Below are positions 48,104 to 57,594 of a DNA stretch of 64,000 bases, piece by piece. The DNA is from Candidatus Binatia bacterium (GTDB taxonomy: Bacteria > Desulfobacterota > Binatia > HRBIN30): positions 62,001-126,000 of the forward strand of contig JAOAHD010000016.1 in assembly GCA_026415395.1 (NCBI GenBank), written 5' to 3'. Below the pieces are notes generated by a model that saw only the letters and a program-made list of their open reading frames with translations, had not been told where the DNA came from and made no database searches. Made by a program: the position numbers and the translations under genes. Numbering within the stretch: position 1 is the stretch's first letter; each line of letters starts with the position of its first letter.

Positions 48104-49903
48104 GTGAGGGAGCGTTGGGGTTGGTGGGGTGTCGGGCTCGTACTCATCGCAGGCCTCGCTGTTTCCAGGCAGGCAATTGCGGTCACGCTCGACCGCGAGG
48201 GCTCGCTTAAATTCGGTGTCCGTACTTACGTGAATGCGCGCGTTGGGACGGAAAATACCCACGAGGGCGTACCCAATCGCGTCGGTAGCGAAGTGCTGCC
48301 GTCGACGTCAGGCACCTTCCCGTTTTCCGCTGCGGGTCACTTACGGCAAAATCGCTTCTTTGTCGAAGCAGAACTTGACCACCGCATTGACCGACTCGTT
48401 CAAGAGGGAATCGGGCCGCTGTCCCTATTCCGTGATCTTCCCTTCCGCGTCCGCAATCTAGGCTATCACCTGACGTTCCGCGGGGAGTACGACGGAATTT
48501 ACGACTGGGGACCGAAAGAATATGCAACTGCAGACTCTCTGGACTTCCTGCTGCGCCTCCCGCTGGTTGCGCTGAACCAGACGCCGCCGGACATTCCTGC
48601 AGCCCGTCGTAACTTGCGCCGTGTAGCCTCGCACCGGGAGCGGCTCTTCCAAGCTTACCTCGAGGCCACGGCCGGGCGATTTTATTTTCGCTTCGGGCGG
48701 CAAGTGTTGTCGTGGGGAGAATCGGACGTATTTCAACTCCTCGATCATATCAACCCACTGGACTCAAGCTTCGGGGGATTCCTCATTCCGCTCGATGAAC
48801 GGCGCGTGCCGCTCGACATGTTACGGGCACAATACCGAATTGGCTCCATCGGACCGCTGACCGACACCTTCCTCGAGGGGTATTTCTCGGTCGACAATAA
48901 GGTGGGCTTTGTGCCGGCCATCCCAGCCGGTTCACCGTGGACCCTACCGTCATTCGGCGCTCCACGCACCGAGGTCAGGACATTCAGCTTTACGCCGCGG
49001 CGCACGTTCCGCGATGGCCGGGGCGGGGCACGGATTGTCTTTAACTGGGCTGACGCAACGTTCAGCCTTGCCTACCTATCGACGTACTTCGATCTACCTG
49101 CCGCACAACTGTTCACCGTGCGTGGCATCCCCATTCAAGCGTTCGACGAGGGCCGACCCTGCCCGCTCGACCCTCGCTTTCCCTTCCGTGGCAACGACCC
49201 CACGCGCAACAACTGTGGCAGCCCCGTGCACGTGCACTTAACCGCGCCCCGCGTGCAAGTGTTCGGAGGCACGACGACCTTCGCCATCCCGCAAATCTAC
49301 AGCGTTCTGCGCAGCGAGGTCGCCTACTTCAAAGACGAGCCGGCGTATTCCCAGTTTCAATTCGATCCCTTCCTTTTCGGACAACGCGGCACCACCGGAG
49401 GCCGCCGGCTGCGCGATTCGGTGAACCTGCTCGTCGGCTGGGACGTGAATTTCTGGCTGCGCTTCCTCAACCCCAACAATACCTTGTTCCTCAGCACCCA
49501 ATTCTTCATCAAGCACATCCGCAACGCGGGTAGCTCGCGTGTCTTCAATCCCGACGGTCGACTCAATCCCGATCGCGAAGTCGTGCCTGTCATCGACACG
49601 CTCCTTCCCCAACTCGGCGTACCGCTCGAGCCGGTGATGGTCAGCCAGCCAGCAACGTCATTTCTGCAAACCCTGCTCCTGACAACCTCCTACCGCGGCG
49701 GGAAAGTCAACCCAACCCTGGCGGTGTTCTACGATTGGGTGGGGGCGTTCGTGTACCAGCCAGGGGTCACCTTCATCCGCGATCCGTTCCGGTTTACCGT
49801 CGATTACAGCATCCTCGACGCTGGCCGGCTCAAGGGCGGTAGTGGAATTGGGCTGTTGCGCGATCGGGACAACATCCAGTTTCGCGTCGACTACGTGATC
49901 TAA
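48104..49903 (+). CDS. DUF1302 outer-membrane beta-barrel protein, copy 1
   Basis: This 599-residue protein has a signal peptide (VGLVLIAGLAVSRQAIA, cleavage AIA/VT) followed by a repetitive beta-strand pattern typical of porin-like barrels. Family blocks include KFGVRTYVNARVGTE, GHLRQNRFFVEAELDH, FRFGRQVLSWGESDVFQLLD and HINPLDSSFGGFLIPLDERR. The end, FRVDYVI, is similar to barrel C-termini. DUF1302 proteins usually travel with DUF1329 and RND genes; this copy stands alone, but a close paralogue heads the cassette at 51801. The start is GTG with GGGAGGTG upstream. Confidence 0.87.
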   Translation: MRERWGWWGVGLVLIAGLAVSRQAIAVTLDREGSLKFGVRTYVNARVGTENTHEGVPNRVGSEVLPSTSGTFPFSAAGHLRQNRFFVEAELDHRIDRLVQEGIGPLSLFRDLPFRVRNLGYHLTFRGEYDGIYDWGPKEYATADSLDFLLRLPLVALNQTPPDIPAARRNLRRVASHRERLFQAYLEATAGRFYFRFGRQVLSWGESDVFQLLDHINPLDSSFGGFLIPLDERRVPLDMLRAQYRIGSIGPLTDTFLEGYFSVDNKVGFVPAIPAGSPWTLPSFGAPRTEVRTFSFTPRRTFRDGRGGARIVFNWADATFSLAYLSTYFDLPAAQLFTVRGIPIQAFDEGRPCPLDPRFPFRGNDPTRNNCGSPVHVHLTAPRVQVFGGTTTFAIPQIYSVLRSEVAYFKDEPAYSQFQFDPFLFGQRGTTGGRRLRDSVNLLVGWDVNFWLRFLNPNNTLFLSTQFFIKHIRNAGSSRVFNPDGRLNPDREVVPVIDTLLPQLGVPLEPVMVSQPATSFLQTLLLTTSYRGGKVNPTLAVFYDWVGAFVYQPGVTFIRDPFRFTVDYSILDAGRLKGGSGIGLLRDRDNIQFRVDYVI

Positions 49904-50002
49904 AGCAGATGTTCACGGGCGCCTTGCGCCGGGGACGCTAGCGTAGCCCGGGCTGCAAACGGGATTAGAATTGAGAAGTCCCTCGGCGTCGATTGCCGCC
50001 CG

Positions 50003-50038
50003 CCAGCCATCCCATCGGCCGCGAAACCCTTTTGGGGA
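50003..50038 (+). repeat. 36-nt direct repeat, unit 1
   Basis: This unit begins GCCAGCCATCCCATCGGCCG and ends AAACCCTTTTGGGG, with an internal CCC-TTTT-GGG mini hairpin. It matches unit 2 with two mismatches at a 71-nt period. It is followed by a perfect 10-bp hairpin at 50041-50063. Confidence 0.8.
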
Positions 50039-50040
50039 GC

Positions 50041-50063
50041 TGGCGTTGGCAACCAACGCCAGA
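50041..50063. repeat. Perfect inverted repeat between the direct repeats
   Basis: CTGGCGTTGG and CCAACGCCAG form a 10-bp stem around a CAA loop. A comparable imperfect hairpin (GGCTCCGT ... ACGGAAGCC) follows unit 2 at 50109-50130, so each unit appears to be repeat plus hairpin. Confidence 0.75.
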
Positions 50064-50073
50064 CACGCAATCG

Positions 50074-50109
50074 CCAACCATCTCATCGGCCGCGAAACCC
50101 TTTTGGGGG
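50074..50109 (+). repeat. 36-nt direct repeat, unit 2
   Basis: This is the second copy, beginning GCCAACCATCTCATCGGCCG. The differences from unit 1 are at the two positions G/A and C/T near the start. No third copy is seen 71 nt before or after. Confidence 0.8.
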
Positions 50110-50375
50110 CTCCGTGCGCAACGGAAGCCTACCTTTCGCCATCGGGGGCGGGTGGGCGCCCTCGGTTCACACGGCGCCGGGTCTATTCATCAACGCAGCA
50201 GCGACCATGAACTTGCACCGAGAAAAGAAACACCGGCTTTCGCGAAAGCAGCCCTCCGCGGCTTATTCGCTCCACCCGCGCTCGGAGTCCACCCTCCTTC
50301 GTCCATCTGAGCCTCGTCCACACTCTTGAGCCCCAGCGTTGCAGCTTCCATGCAGTGATCGAATGCAAAGGACGG
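50110..50375. other. Intergenic stretch without recognised gene
   Basis: The remainder of the gap between the DUF1302 gene and the convergent exported-protein gene has only the hairpin of unit 2 near 50109-50130 and a GGGCGCCC palindrome near 50156. I see no T-tract terminator and no credible reading frame. Confidence 0.4.
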
Positions 50376-51710
50376 TCACAAACGAGGACTTTGCACCGCG
50401 GACGGTAAGGGGAGAACTTGGACTGTTGCCGGTCTGCGATAAGCTGCAACGACATCCTCTGGGCGCACCGTGTTGGGAACCACAAAACTCACGAGCTGCA
50501 ATGTGTGGAGCCCTGCACCGACATGCTGCCAATCGCTGAGCTCGTAGCCCACACCCGGAAGTTCCCCGGCCGAAGACTCGGGAGGCGACTGAGCGCCGAG
50601 CGAGTCGTTGAAAAAAAACGTCCGTTTAACCGAACGCAAAGAGTCACTGAGCGTCAGCACCTGAACTAAAGTCACGGTCGCGCCGCGGAGTGCGAACCAC
50701 TCTGGGTTGCGCTCCCGGAGACCTCGCTCCTCTGCGCTCATAGTACCATCGATCGGGTACTCGGCCGGATCCTCTGGCAAAAGGAGCACCCAACCATGTA
50801 AGTCGCGGAAATCTGCGTAGGCTCGAATGCGAATGTCGGAGAAGAAGTATGTAGCGGGAAAGCGTAAGCGGAAAGCGACCGGAACCTCTACGTGGTCGGG
50901 GTAGAAGACAGCGTATGCACGCATGATCGGGGTGCGGAGGCCCCAGCCGAGAAATACCCACTGCTCTTGCGCGCGAATCGCGCGCAGCGGGCCTACGCGC
51001 CAGCCCACGACTCGGCTTTGCAGGTGTGATTCGTCGCGCTCGACCCGAACCAGCCCCAAGAGGAAACGTGCGCGAGCACGCACCTTCAGTCGGTCGAGGA
51101 GATTAGGCCCCGCACCGATCGAGAGCCAATCCGGCCAGGCGCCCCTGAACCCAATGGTCGCGTGCCGCATTCGCACCCTGCCCGAACCCGACTCCACGGA
51201 CAAAAGAGGGGCCCAGGTGCTTTGCTTGGACTTCCCGCCATGGCCACAACCTAAGTACAACGAACGAGCCTCGATGGATCCCGCTGGACTGAGCAACTTC
51301 ACCAAATACTGCGCGGTGGCTGGCCATTCCGATATCTCCTCGCCCAGGTGGGAATTGCCGAACAGAAGAACGTCCGTGGCGTCGAGCAAACCTGGTGCTT
51401 CATCTTGCGAGCCGTCCTCTGCTCGGTCCAGCACCCAGCGCCCCATGGGATCGCGCTCGTCCACTTGAAGCAACATTAGCCGGCAGTCGGTTTCACACCT
51501 CCACGCCAGGATGTTGCTCACCGGGCAACCCCACAGTGCGGGCACATCCATGCCTGAGATCATACTCACCTCAGGAGCCCACCTCTGGAAAGGGTGGATA
51601 TCCTCCACACTGTCCAGCGATGTCGCGCCCGATTTCAGAAAAAGGGCCTGAAGCACAAGCACCGCCGTCACACAGAGGGCCATCGAGAACAGCCTGGATT
51701 TACTTGACAT
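50376..51710 (-). CDS. Exported protein of unknown function
   Basis: I do not recognise this 444-residue protein. The N-terminus MSSKSRLFSMALCVTAVLVL is a signal peptide or membrane anchor. The rest is soluble in appearance and rich in Trp, Arg and beta-type segments, with DVPALWGCPVSNILAWRC early and VGYELSDWQHVGAGLHTLQL near the end. Four Cys lie between about 60 and 85. ATG 51710 was preferred over the frame to 51755, although no ribosome binding site is seen. It lies between two DUF1302 genes, divergent from the second with a 90-nt shared upstream region, so a function with the barrel cassette is plausible but unproven. Confidence 0.6.
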   Translation of the reverse strand: MSSKSRLFSMALCVTAVLVLQALFLKSGATSLDSVEDIHPFQRWAPEVSMISGMDVPALWGCPVSNILAWRCETDCRLMLLQVDERDPMGRWVLDRAEDGSQDEAPGLLDATDVLLFGNSHLGEEISEWPATAQYLVKLLSPAGSIEARSLYLGCGHGGKSKQSTWAPLLSVESGSGRVRMRHATIGFRGAWPDWLSIGAGPNLLDRLKVRARARFLLGLVRVERDESHLQSRVVGWRVGPLRAIRAQEQWVFLGWGLRTPIMRAYAVFYPDHVEVPVAFRLRFPATYFFSDIRIRAYADFRDLHGWVLLLPEDPAEYPIDGTMSAEERGLRERNPEWFALRGATVTLVQVLTLSDSLRSVKRTFFFNDSLGAQSPPESSAGELPGVGYELSDWQHVGAGLHTLQLVSFVVPNTVRPEDVVAAYRRPATVQVLPLPSAVQSPRL

Positions 51711-51800
51711 GAGGCCGACGGGTAGCGTAGGGATTCGCGGCAACAAGCGAACCAAGGGACCGACTGTGGGTCGGTGCTGGGAGACAGAGGAGGGTTGGTT

Positions 51801-53786
51801 ATGCGGCGTTTTTGGCGCACGGTTTGGTGGGGGGGGGCTGCCAGCGGCCTACTGGCGTTGCAATTCTCAGGAGCACCTGCGTGGGCGGTACCGTTGGACA
51901 AGGATGGCGACATCAAACTCGGGGTACGTACCTACGTGAACGCCCGAATTGGTACCGAACGCACCCACGATGGTGCGCGGGACCCTGACGATCCTGGCGT
52001 ATCCACTTCAGCCACCTGGCCGCGCTCCGCAGCGGGGCATCTTCGGCAGAACCGTTTCTTCATCGAAGCGGAGCTGAAACACGACTTGGACCGGATTCGC
52101 AGGGAAGGTATTGGTCCATTAAGTCTGCTCAACGACCTGCCGTTCAAGATCCGCGACCTCGGGTACGGGCTCACGTTTCGAGGCGAGGGTGATGGGATCT
52201 ATGACTGGGGTCCCAAGGAGTACAGCACGGCGCGTGAGTTCAAGCGGCTTGCGCAAGCAGATCCGCCCAACCCTTTCATCGGCCCGCCATTGTTCCCCGA
52301 TGGTTTTCAACAGACTCCTTATGATATTTACCAACTGCGTAAAAACCTCAGGAAGAAGGGTGTCCACCGCGAGCGATTGTTCCAGGCTTACCTCGACATG
52401 AAGGTGGGCGACTTTTTCTTCCGCTTCGGCCGCCAACTTTTATCCTGGGGTGAGACGGACGCTTTTCGCTTGCTCGACAACATCAATCCGCTGGACGCGA
52501 GCTTCGGAGGGTTTTTGATCCCGTTGGATGAGCGGCGTGTACCCTTGGATATGCTTCGGGCACAGTACTACTGGGGCGACTTAGGACCTCTGGCGGAGGT
52601 GTTCTTCGAGGGTTACATCGCGATCGACAACAAGGTGGGCTTTATCCCTGGAGTGCCCAATGGCTCCCCATGGGCCTTACCCAGCCAGGGAGCTCCAAGC
52701 AACGATACCAGGTCTATTAAGATCGCCCCTGCCAGGAACTTCGAAGACGCCCGTGGGGGCGGGCGCATTGTCTTTAACTTGTTCGACGCCACGTTCAGTC
52801 TTGCCCACTACTACACGTACTTCGACACGCCAGCGGTCCAAGTGTTCACCACCCAGCAGTTGGATCAGCAGGGCAGAGTCCTCCCCTTCATCTTCGGAAT
52901 CAACGACGGTCTTCCTTGTCCTACCCCAGGAGACCCAACTCGGCCCGACTACACGAACCTGAACTGCGGAAGCCCCGTTCGCGCCGTGCAGACCGCTCCG
53001 CGCGTACAGGTGTCTGGAATCACGACGACGTTCGCGCTGCCGCAGTACTACAGCGTGATCCGCAGCGAGCTTGCGTACTTTAAAGATGAGCCTGCGTTCC
53101 AACAGGAAGATTTGGATCCCTTCGAGTTCAACCTGGGGCAGTTCACAGCCGCGCGGCGAACCGCAGCCGGGCGGCGCAACCACGGGCGGCGGCTGCTGCG
53201 CGATTCGATCAACTTCGTTCTCGGCATCGATCGGAACCAGTGGATTCGCTGGCTGAACCCTCACCAGACGTTTTTCATTTCCACACAGTTCTTCTACAAG
53301 CACATCAAGAACGCGGCTCCCGATGGGCCATTGTATTGCAATCAGGAACTCGTGGATCGGGGCATTTGTCGGTCCGTTTCTGTGCGCGCGGTGGACAACC
53401 AGACGGGCCAGGTTCGCGAATATCCAGCACCCAACCCGAACCGGCAAGTACTGCCCATCTATCTCGACGCGATTGATTTTAACTACAACGGCTCCGTGTT
53501 CCCTCGCCTCGAGCCGGTCTTCGTTAGTCAGCCGGCCGACTCTTTCCTACAGACCTTGTTCATCAGTACCTCCTTCCGGAGCGGCATGATCAATCCCGCG
53601 TTTACGTTCTTCTACGATTGGGGGGGAGCGATCGTCTATCAACCCGCTCTTACGATCGTCTACGACCCCTTCCGCTTTGCGATCGATTACAGCATCTTGG
53701 ATGCACATATCTATAAGGGCGGAAGCGGCGTGAGCTTCCTCAAGGACCGCGATAACGTTCAGTTCCGCTTCGAGTACGTGATTTGA
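51801..53786 (+). CDS. DUF1302 outer-membrane beta-barrel protein, copy 2
   Basis: This 661-residue paralogue of the gene at 48104 heads a four-gene operon. The signal peptide ends APAWA/VP. The same blocks recur: KLGVRTYVNARIGTERTHDG, GHLRQNRFFIEAELKHDLDR, GIYDWGPKEYSTA and FRFGRQLLSWGETDAFRLLD. It is about 60 residues longer, with insertions such as FGINDGLPCPTPGDPTRPD and RAVDNQTGQVREYPAPNP that would sit in surface loops. The C-terminus FRFEYVI fits a barrel end. ATG 51801 has GAGGAGGG upstream. It is the likely outer-membrane component of the cassette. Confidence 0.88.
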   Translation: MRRFWRTVWWGGAASGLLALQFSGAPAWAVPLDKDGDIKLGVRTYVNARIGTERTHDGARDPDDPGVSTSATWPRSAAGHLRQNRFFIEAELKHDLDRIRREGIGPLSLLNDLPFKIRDLGYGLTFRGEGDGIYDWGPKEYSTAREFKRLAQADPPNPFIGPPLFPDGFQQTPYDIYQLRKNLRKKGVHRERLFQAYLDMKVGDFFFRFGRQLLSWGETDAFRLLDNINPLDASFGGFLIPLDERRVPLDMLRAQYYWGDLGPLAEVFFEGYIAIDNKVGFIPGVPNGSPWALPSQGAPSNDTRSIKIAPARNFEDARGGGRIVFNLFDATFSLAHYYTYFDTPAVQVFTTQQLDQQGRVLPFIFGINDGLPCPTPGDPTRPDYTNLNCGSPVRAVQTAPRVQVSGITTTFALPQYYSVIRSELAYFKDEPAFQQEDLDPFEFNLGQFTAARRTAAGRRNHGRRLLRDSINFVLGIDRNQWIRWLNPHQTFFISTQFFYKHIKNAAPDGPLYCNQELVDRGICRSVSVRAVDNQTGQVREYPAPNPNRQVLPIYLDAIDFNYNGSVFPRLEPVFVSQPADSFLQTLFISTSFRSGMINPAFTFFYDWGGAIVYQPALTIVYDPFRFAIDYSILDAHIYKGGSGVSFLKDRDNVQFRFEYVI

Positions 53787-53892
53787 ACTTCGGCTCTTGC
53801 TAGTCGGGCGAGCGGTGCGTCGGCCAAGGTGCCAACGCACCGCTCTTCGTGTTTAGCGACCGCAAATCCCTTAATCGGAGGTTACACCCAAG

Positions 53893-54909
53893 GTGAAAGC
53901 ACATGTCATTCGCTCTTCAGCGTTCCTAGCTCTTATCGTAGGTTTTCCCGCGCTCAGCCTCGGACAGGCAACCATTCCCGCTCGCGATCTCCGGCAAAAT
54001 CTTTTTTCTGTCTGTTTCCAGGACCCACGTGAGGGTTGGACAGTGGGGGATCTGGGGCGCATCTTCCACACGGTGGATGGCGGGCAGTCCTGGCGGATCC
54101 ATTCCGCCGGCACCAAGCGGCCATTTGTGGCGATCTCCTGCGTGGGAGACAAATTGTGGGTGGCCGGTCAGGGCGGGCAGATCGCACACTCCCCCGACGG
54201 GGGTTTTAACTGGCAGAGTCAACCGAGCGGGACGACCCGCAACTTGTTAGACATTGAGTTCGTCAATCTGGATCGTGGCTTGGCAGTTGGCGACTTCGGA
54301 ACCCTACTGCGGACGGAGGATGGCGGAAAGACGTGGACCAGGGTGTCGCTGCCAGAAAACATTGAACTACCGCCAGACATTGCGGAAGTGGTTCAGCCTG
54401 GCGACGTGATCCTATACAGCATTGCCTTCGCTGACGAAGACCATGTGTGGATCGTCGGAGAGTTCGGTGTGATTCTGTTTTCTCGCGACGGTGGTTTGAC
54501 CTGGGAGCAACAAAAGAGCGGGGTAGAAACAACCCTATTTGGCGTGGCGGCCCTAGACACCCAGCGCGCCTGGGCTGTGGGTATGGAAGCCGTCATGCTG
54601 GCGACGGAAGATGGAGGGGCCACCTGGGCGAAACAAACTGTGCCCATGCCCAAGGGTTTCGTGTTGCCGATTTATGATGTGGCAGTGCGCGGTCTCTTCG
54701 GATGGGCAGTAGGGAACAGCGGGCTGCTGCTTTACAGCCAGGATGCTGGTAAGAGCTGGAAGCTCTACGACATTCCGGTCCGGATGGCGGGATCGTGGTT
54801 CCGAGGGATCAGCTTGTTTCCCGATGGGCGTGGCTATATCGTCGGCTCGCGCGGCTTGGTTCTCGCGGTCGATCGTGAGAAGATGACGCCGCTAAAGGAA
54901 AACTACTGA
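53893..54909 (+). CDS. Exported YCF48/BNR-type beta-propeller protein
   Basis: This 338-residue protein has a signal peptide (AFLALIVGFPALSLG) and about six repeats with the YCF48/photosynthesis system II assembly pattern: GWTVGDLGRIFHTVDGGQSW, GLAVGDFGTLLRTEDGGKTW, VWIVGEFGVILFSRDGGLTW and similar. Such propellers act as periplasmic assembly factors or binding platforms. The start is GTG with CGGAGG upstream. It lies 106 nt after the barrel gene and 38 nt before the RND gene, so it is probably a partner of both. Confidence 0.87.
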   Translation: MKAHVIRSSAFLALIVGFPALSLGQATIPARDLRQNLFSVCFQDPREGWTVGDLGRIFHTVDGGQSWRIHSAGTKRPFVAISCVGDKLWVAGQGGQIAHSPDGGFNWQSQPSGTTRNLLDIEFVNLDRGLAVGDFGTLLRTEDGGKTWTRVSLPENIELPPDIAEVVQPGDVILYSIAFADEDHVWIVGEFGVILFSRDGGLTWEQQKSGVETTLFGVAALDTQRAWAVGMEAVMLATEDGGATWAKQTVPMPKGFVLPIYDVAVRGLFGWAVGNSGLLLYSQDAGKSWKLYDIPVRMAGSWFRGISLFPDGRGYIVGSRGLVLAVDREKMTPLKENY

Positions 54910-54947
54910 GCGGTCAGACTTCGAAAACTTGTGGAGGTTGATCTGCA

Positions 54948-57533
54948 ATGTTCCCCCAGCGTTGGATTGAGGCTTATCTCAGGTTCTTACTGAACTACCG
55001 CCGCTCTGTTACGGCGTTCGTCGCCGTTATGACGCTGTTCTTTGCGTACGGGCTCACGAAGATCCGCCTGCATACGGACTTCTTCGACTTCTATCCTCGG
55101 CAACACAAGTACATCAAGTTCTATCACGAGTTTCGCAAAATGTTCGGAACCGCCAACGTGATGAACGTCATCTTGGAAGTGAAGTCGGGGGACATCTACA
55201 ACCCGACGACGCTGCAAAAGCTCGATTACATCACCAAGTTCATGATCAACACCAAGGGGGTGGTTCCCTACCAAATCCTCTCGATTGCGCACCCAGCAGT
55301 GAGCAGCGCCACCGCCACTCAAGGCGCGGTGCAGGTACGCCCGATCTTCTACCCGGGCGTACCCAAGACTCAGGAAGACGCGAACCGTGTACGGTTTGCC
55401 GTCTACGCGAACCCGAACATCCGCGGCGTTTATGTTGCCAACGACGACACTGCAGCGGTGGTCAACACCGGATTCTGGGAGGAAGCCCTCGACTTTCGGT
55501 ATTTGTACGACCGCATGATGCAGCTTGTGCGCGAAGTGGAGGATGACAATCACCGAGTGCACATTACTGGCTTTCCTTGGTTGTACACGTCGGTGCTCCA
55601 ATACTCCGGACAATTGGCCCTGGTGTTCGTTCTGACAACAGTGGCGCTCTCTTTCCTCCTCTATTCGTACTTCCGTACTTGGACTGGGATTTGGGTTCCG
55701 ATCTTTTCCGGAATCCTTTCCAGTGTGTGGGGCCTAGGCATCGCGGCTTGGTTGGGGTTTAACCTGGATCCTCTGGTGCTGGTGATCCCGCTGTTCTTGA
55801 CTGCGCGGGCGCTCAGCCATTCCGTGCAGTCGATGGATCGCTACCACGAGGAGTTTTATCGGCTGCAAGACAAAAACCAGGCGATTGTTGTCTCTTACTC
55901 GCATCTATTTGCGCCCGCAATTGCGTCGATTGTCACCGATGGCATTGGGCTCCTGATTGTAGCCGTTGCACCCATTCCACTGATTCAAAAAGTCGCGATC
56001 TTCGCGAGCTTCTGGGTAGTATCGATCTTCATCAGCGTGGTCACTCTCCATCCAATCATCCTCTCATACATCGACCCACCGCCGCCGGTGGATCATTCCG
56101 CACGAACGAAGCAAGCAGTCAGTATCGGCACCGGCACAGCGATTTTGGTGGCTGCAGTTGCCGCGGCAGTTGCGCTCGACCGGTCGGGGATCATGCATGC
56201 GTTTATTATGCTCTTTCCGCCAAACATCGCCCGAGCCTTAGAGTTCATTGGTCCGGGCATGCTCTGCTTTATTGCGATATCGCCTATTCTTGGATGGTAC
56301 TGGCTGGCGTATTGCGAGCGCATTTATCCCGCCTTCACCCAACTTGTGATCCAAGCAAGCGAAGGATGGCGCCGGTGGGTCGTGATCCTCCTTACGGTTG
56401 CGCTCTATGGGCTGTTGCCCATTTGGGGATGGCAATTGAAGGTGGGCGATATGACGCCTGGCAAGGCCCTCTTGTTTGCCGATCACCCGTACAACATCGC
56501 GTACGATATCCTGAACAAGCGATTCTTAGGGGCGAGTCAGCTCATTATTATCGCCGATACCAAGCAACCCAATGGCGTGAAGTCAGCCGAAGCGCTGACC
56601 ACCATGGAAGAGTTTGCCTACCACATGCAGGGGGCTAAGGGAGCCAGCGGAACCATCACGATCGTGGACATCATCAAGCAGCTTGCCCGCCTCCAGCACG
56701 ACGGGGACCCGAAATGGTCCATTATTCCTCTGAACCCGAAAGAGATCGGTCAGATCATCTATACCTTCACCCAAAACGCCAATATTGCAGCACTGAACTT
56801 TTTCATGGACCCCAGCGCGCGGTACGGATCGATCATCACCCTGTTTCACGAGTATTCCCACTCAGTCATCATGAACTCCATTGCCTACGCCCGCCAATTC
56901 GTGGACCAGTATAAAGAAGGGTTCGTGGACTTCCGTTTTGCCGGGGGCCTCTTTGGAATTCTGGCAGCCGTAAACGAGGAGGTGGAAAACTCGTACTGGA
57001 AGAACCTCGGGCTGATCTTCCTTATCGTTTATATCTGCCTATACCTCACCTACGGATCATTGTATGCTTCGTTGATCCTGATGATTCCTGTGGTCCTCTC
57101 CCAGTTGGCAGCCGAAGCATTGATGGTGTGGTTCAAGATCGACTTGAACGTCAACTCCTTGCCTATAGCCGCAGCGGGTGCAGGCGTTGGGGTGGACTAC
57201 GGAATTTACCACTTCAGCCGCATGATCGATACGTACGATGAGATTGGCAAGCTCGACGAAGCGGTCGATTACGCCACCGCGACTACCGGAAAGGCCATCA
57301 TTTTCACCGCGTCCACCATGGTTGCGGGAACTGGCTTCTTCTGGTTTTCTGATCTCAAGTTCCAAGCCGAGATGGGCTTGCTTCTCGCCCTGCTGATGAG
57401 TTTCAACACCTTTGGCGGCTTGGTGGTGGTGCCTGCGTTCGTGAAGGTGTTGCGACCAGGCTTCTTGGTGAACCGAAAAACAAAGGCTATGCTCGCCGAG
57501 CAACGACAAGCAGCACTGGGTACTGCGCAGTAG
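54948..57533 (+). CDS. MMPL/RND family permease
   Basis: This 861-residue inner-membrane protein of the resistance-nodulation-division superfamily has the expected two-half topology. There is one N-terminal helix, a large periplasmic loop (about 45 to 215), and a bundle beginning LALVFVLTTVALSFLLYSYF. A second periplasmic loop (about 500 to 680) and a second bundle starting LGLIFLIVYICLYLTYGSLY follow. The second half has GVGVDYGIYHFSRM, the proton-relay-type GxDY motif; the corresponding place in the first half (LFLTARALSHSVQ) lacks the Asp. The family exports or moves lipids and hydrophobic compounds. The ribosome binding site is GGAGG. Confidence 0.92.
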   Translation: MFPQRWIEAYLRFLLNYRRSVTAFVAVMTLFFAYGLTKIRLHTDFFDFYPRQHKYIKFYHEFRKMFGTANVMNVILEVKSGDIYNPTTLQKLDYITKFMINTKGVVPYQILSIAHPAVSSATATQGAVQVRPIFYPGVPKTQEDANRVRFAVYANPNIRGVYVANDDTAAVVNTGFWEEALDFRYLYDRMMQLVREVEDDNHRVHITGFPWLYTSVLQYSGQLALVFVLTTVALSFLLYSYFRTWTGIWVPIFSGILSSVWGLGIAAWLGFNLDPLVLVIPLFLTARALSHSVQSMDRYHEEFYRLQDKNQAIVVSYSHLFAPAIASIVTDGIGLLIVAVAPIPLIQKVAIFASFWVVSIFISVVTLHPIILSYIDPPPPVDHSARTKQAVSIGTGTAILVAAVAAAVALDRSGIMHAFIMLFPPNIARALEFIGPGMLCFIAISPILGWYWLAYCERIYPAFTQLVIQASEGWRRWVVILLTVALYGLLPIWGWQLKVGDMTPGKALLFADHPYNIAYDILNKRFLGASQLIIIADTKQPNGVKSAEALTTMEEFAYHMQGAKGASGTITIVDIIKQLARLQHDGDPKWSIIPLNPKEIGQIIYTFTQNANIAALNFFMDPSARYGSIITLFHEYSHSVIMNSIAYARQFVDQYKEGFVDFRFAGGLFGILAAVNEEVENSYWKNLGLIFLIVYICLYLTYGSLYASLILMIPVVLSQLAAEALMVWFKIDLNVNSLPIAAAGAGVGVDYGIYHFSRMIDTYDEIGKLDEAVDYATATTGKAIIFTASTMVAGTGFFWFSDLKFQAEMGLLLALLMSFNTFGGLVVVPAFVKVLRPGFLVNRKTKAMLAEQRQAALGTAQ

Positions 57534-57594
57534 CAGCCCGTTGCTGACGGGGTCGGTTTTCTAAGACGAGAAAAAAGTTTTAGGAGGTCAGGTT

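Noticed and set aside
49919-49932. Terminator hairpin after the first DUF1302 gene (GGCGC/GCGCC)
   Set aside because: The stem is only 5 bp and no T-tract follows.
50003-50109. Two-repeat CRISPR array (36-nt repeats, 35-nt spacer)
   Set aside because: There are only two copies, the spacer is a perfect hairpin, no third copy is found at the same period, and no cas gene is in the window.
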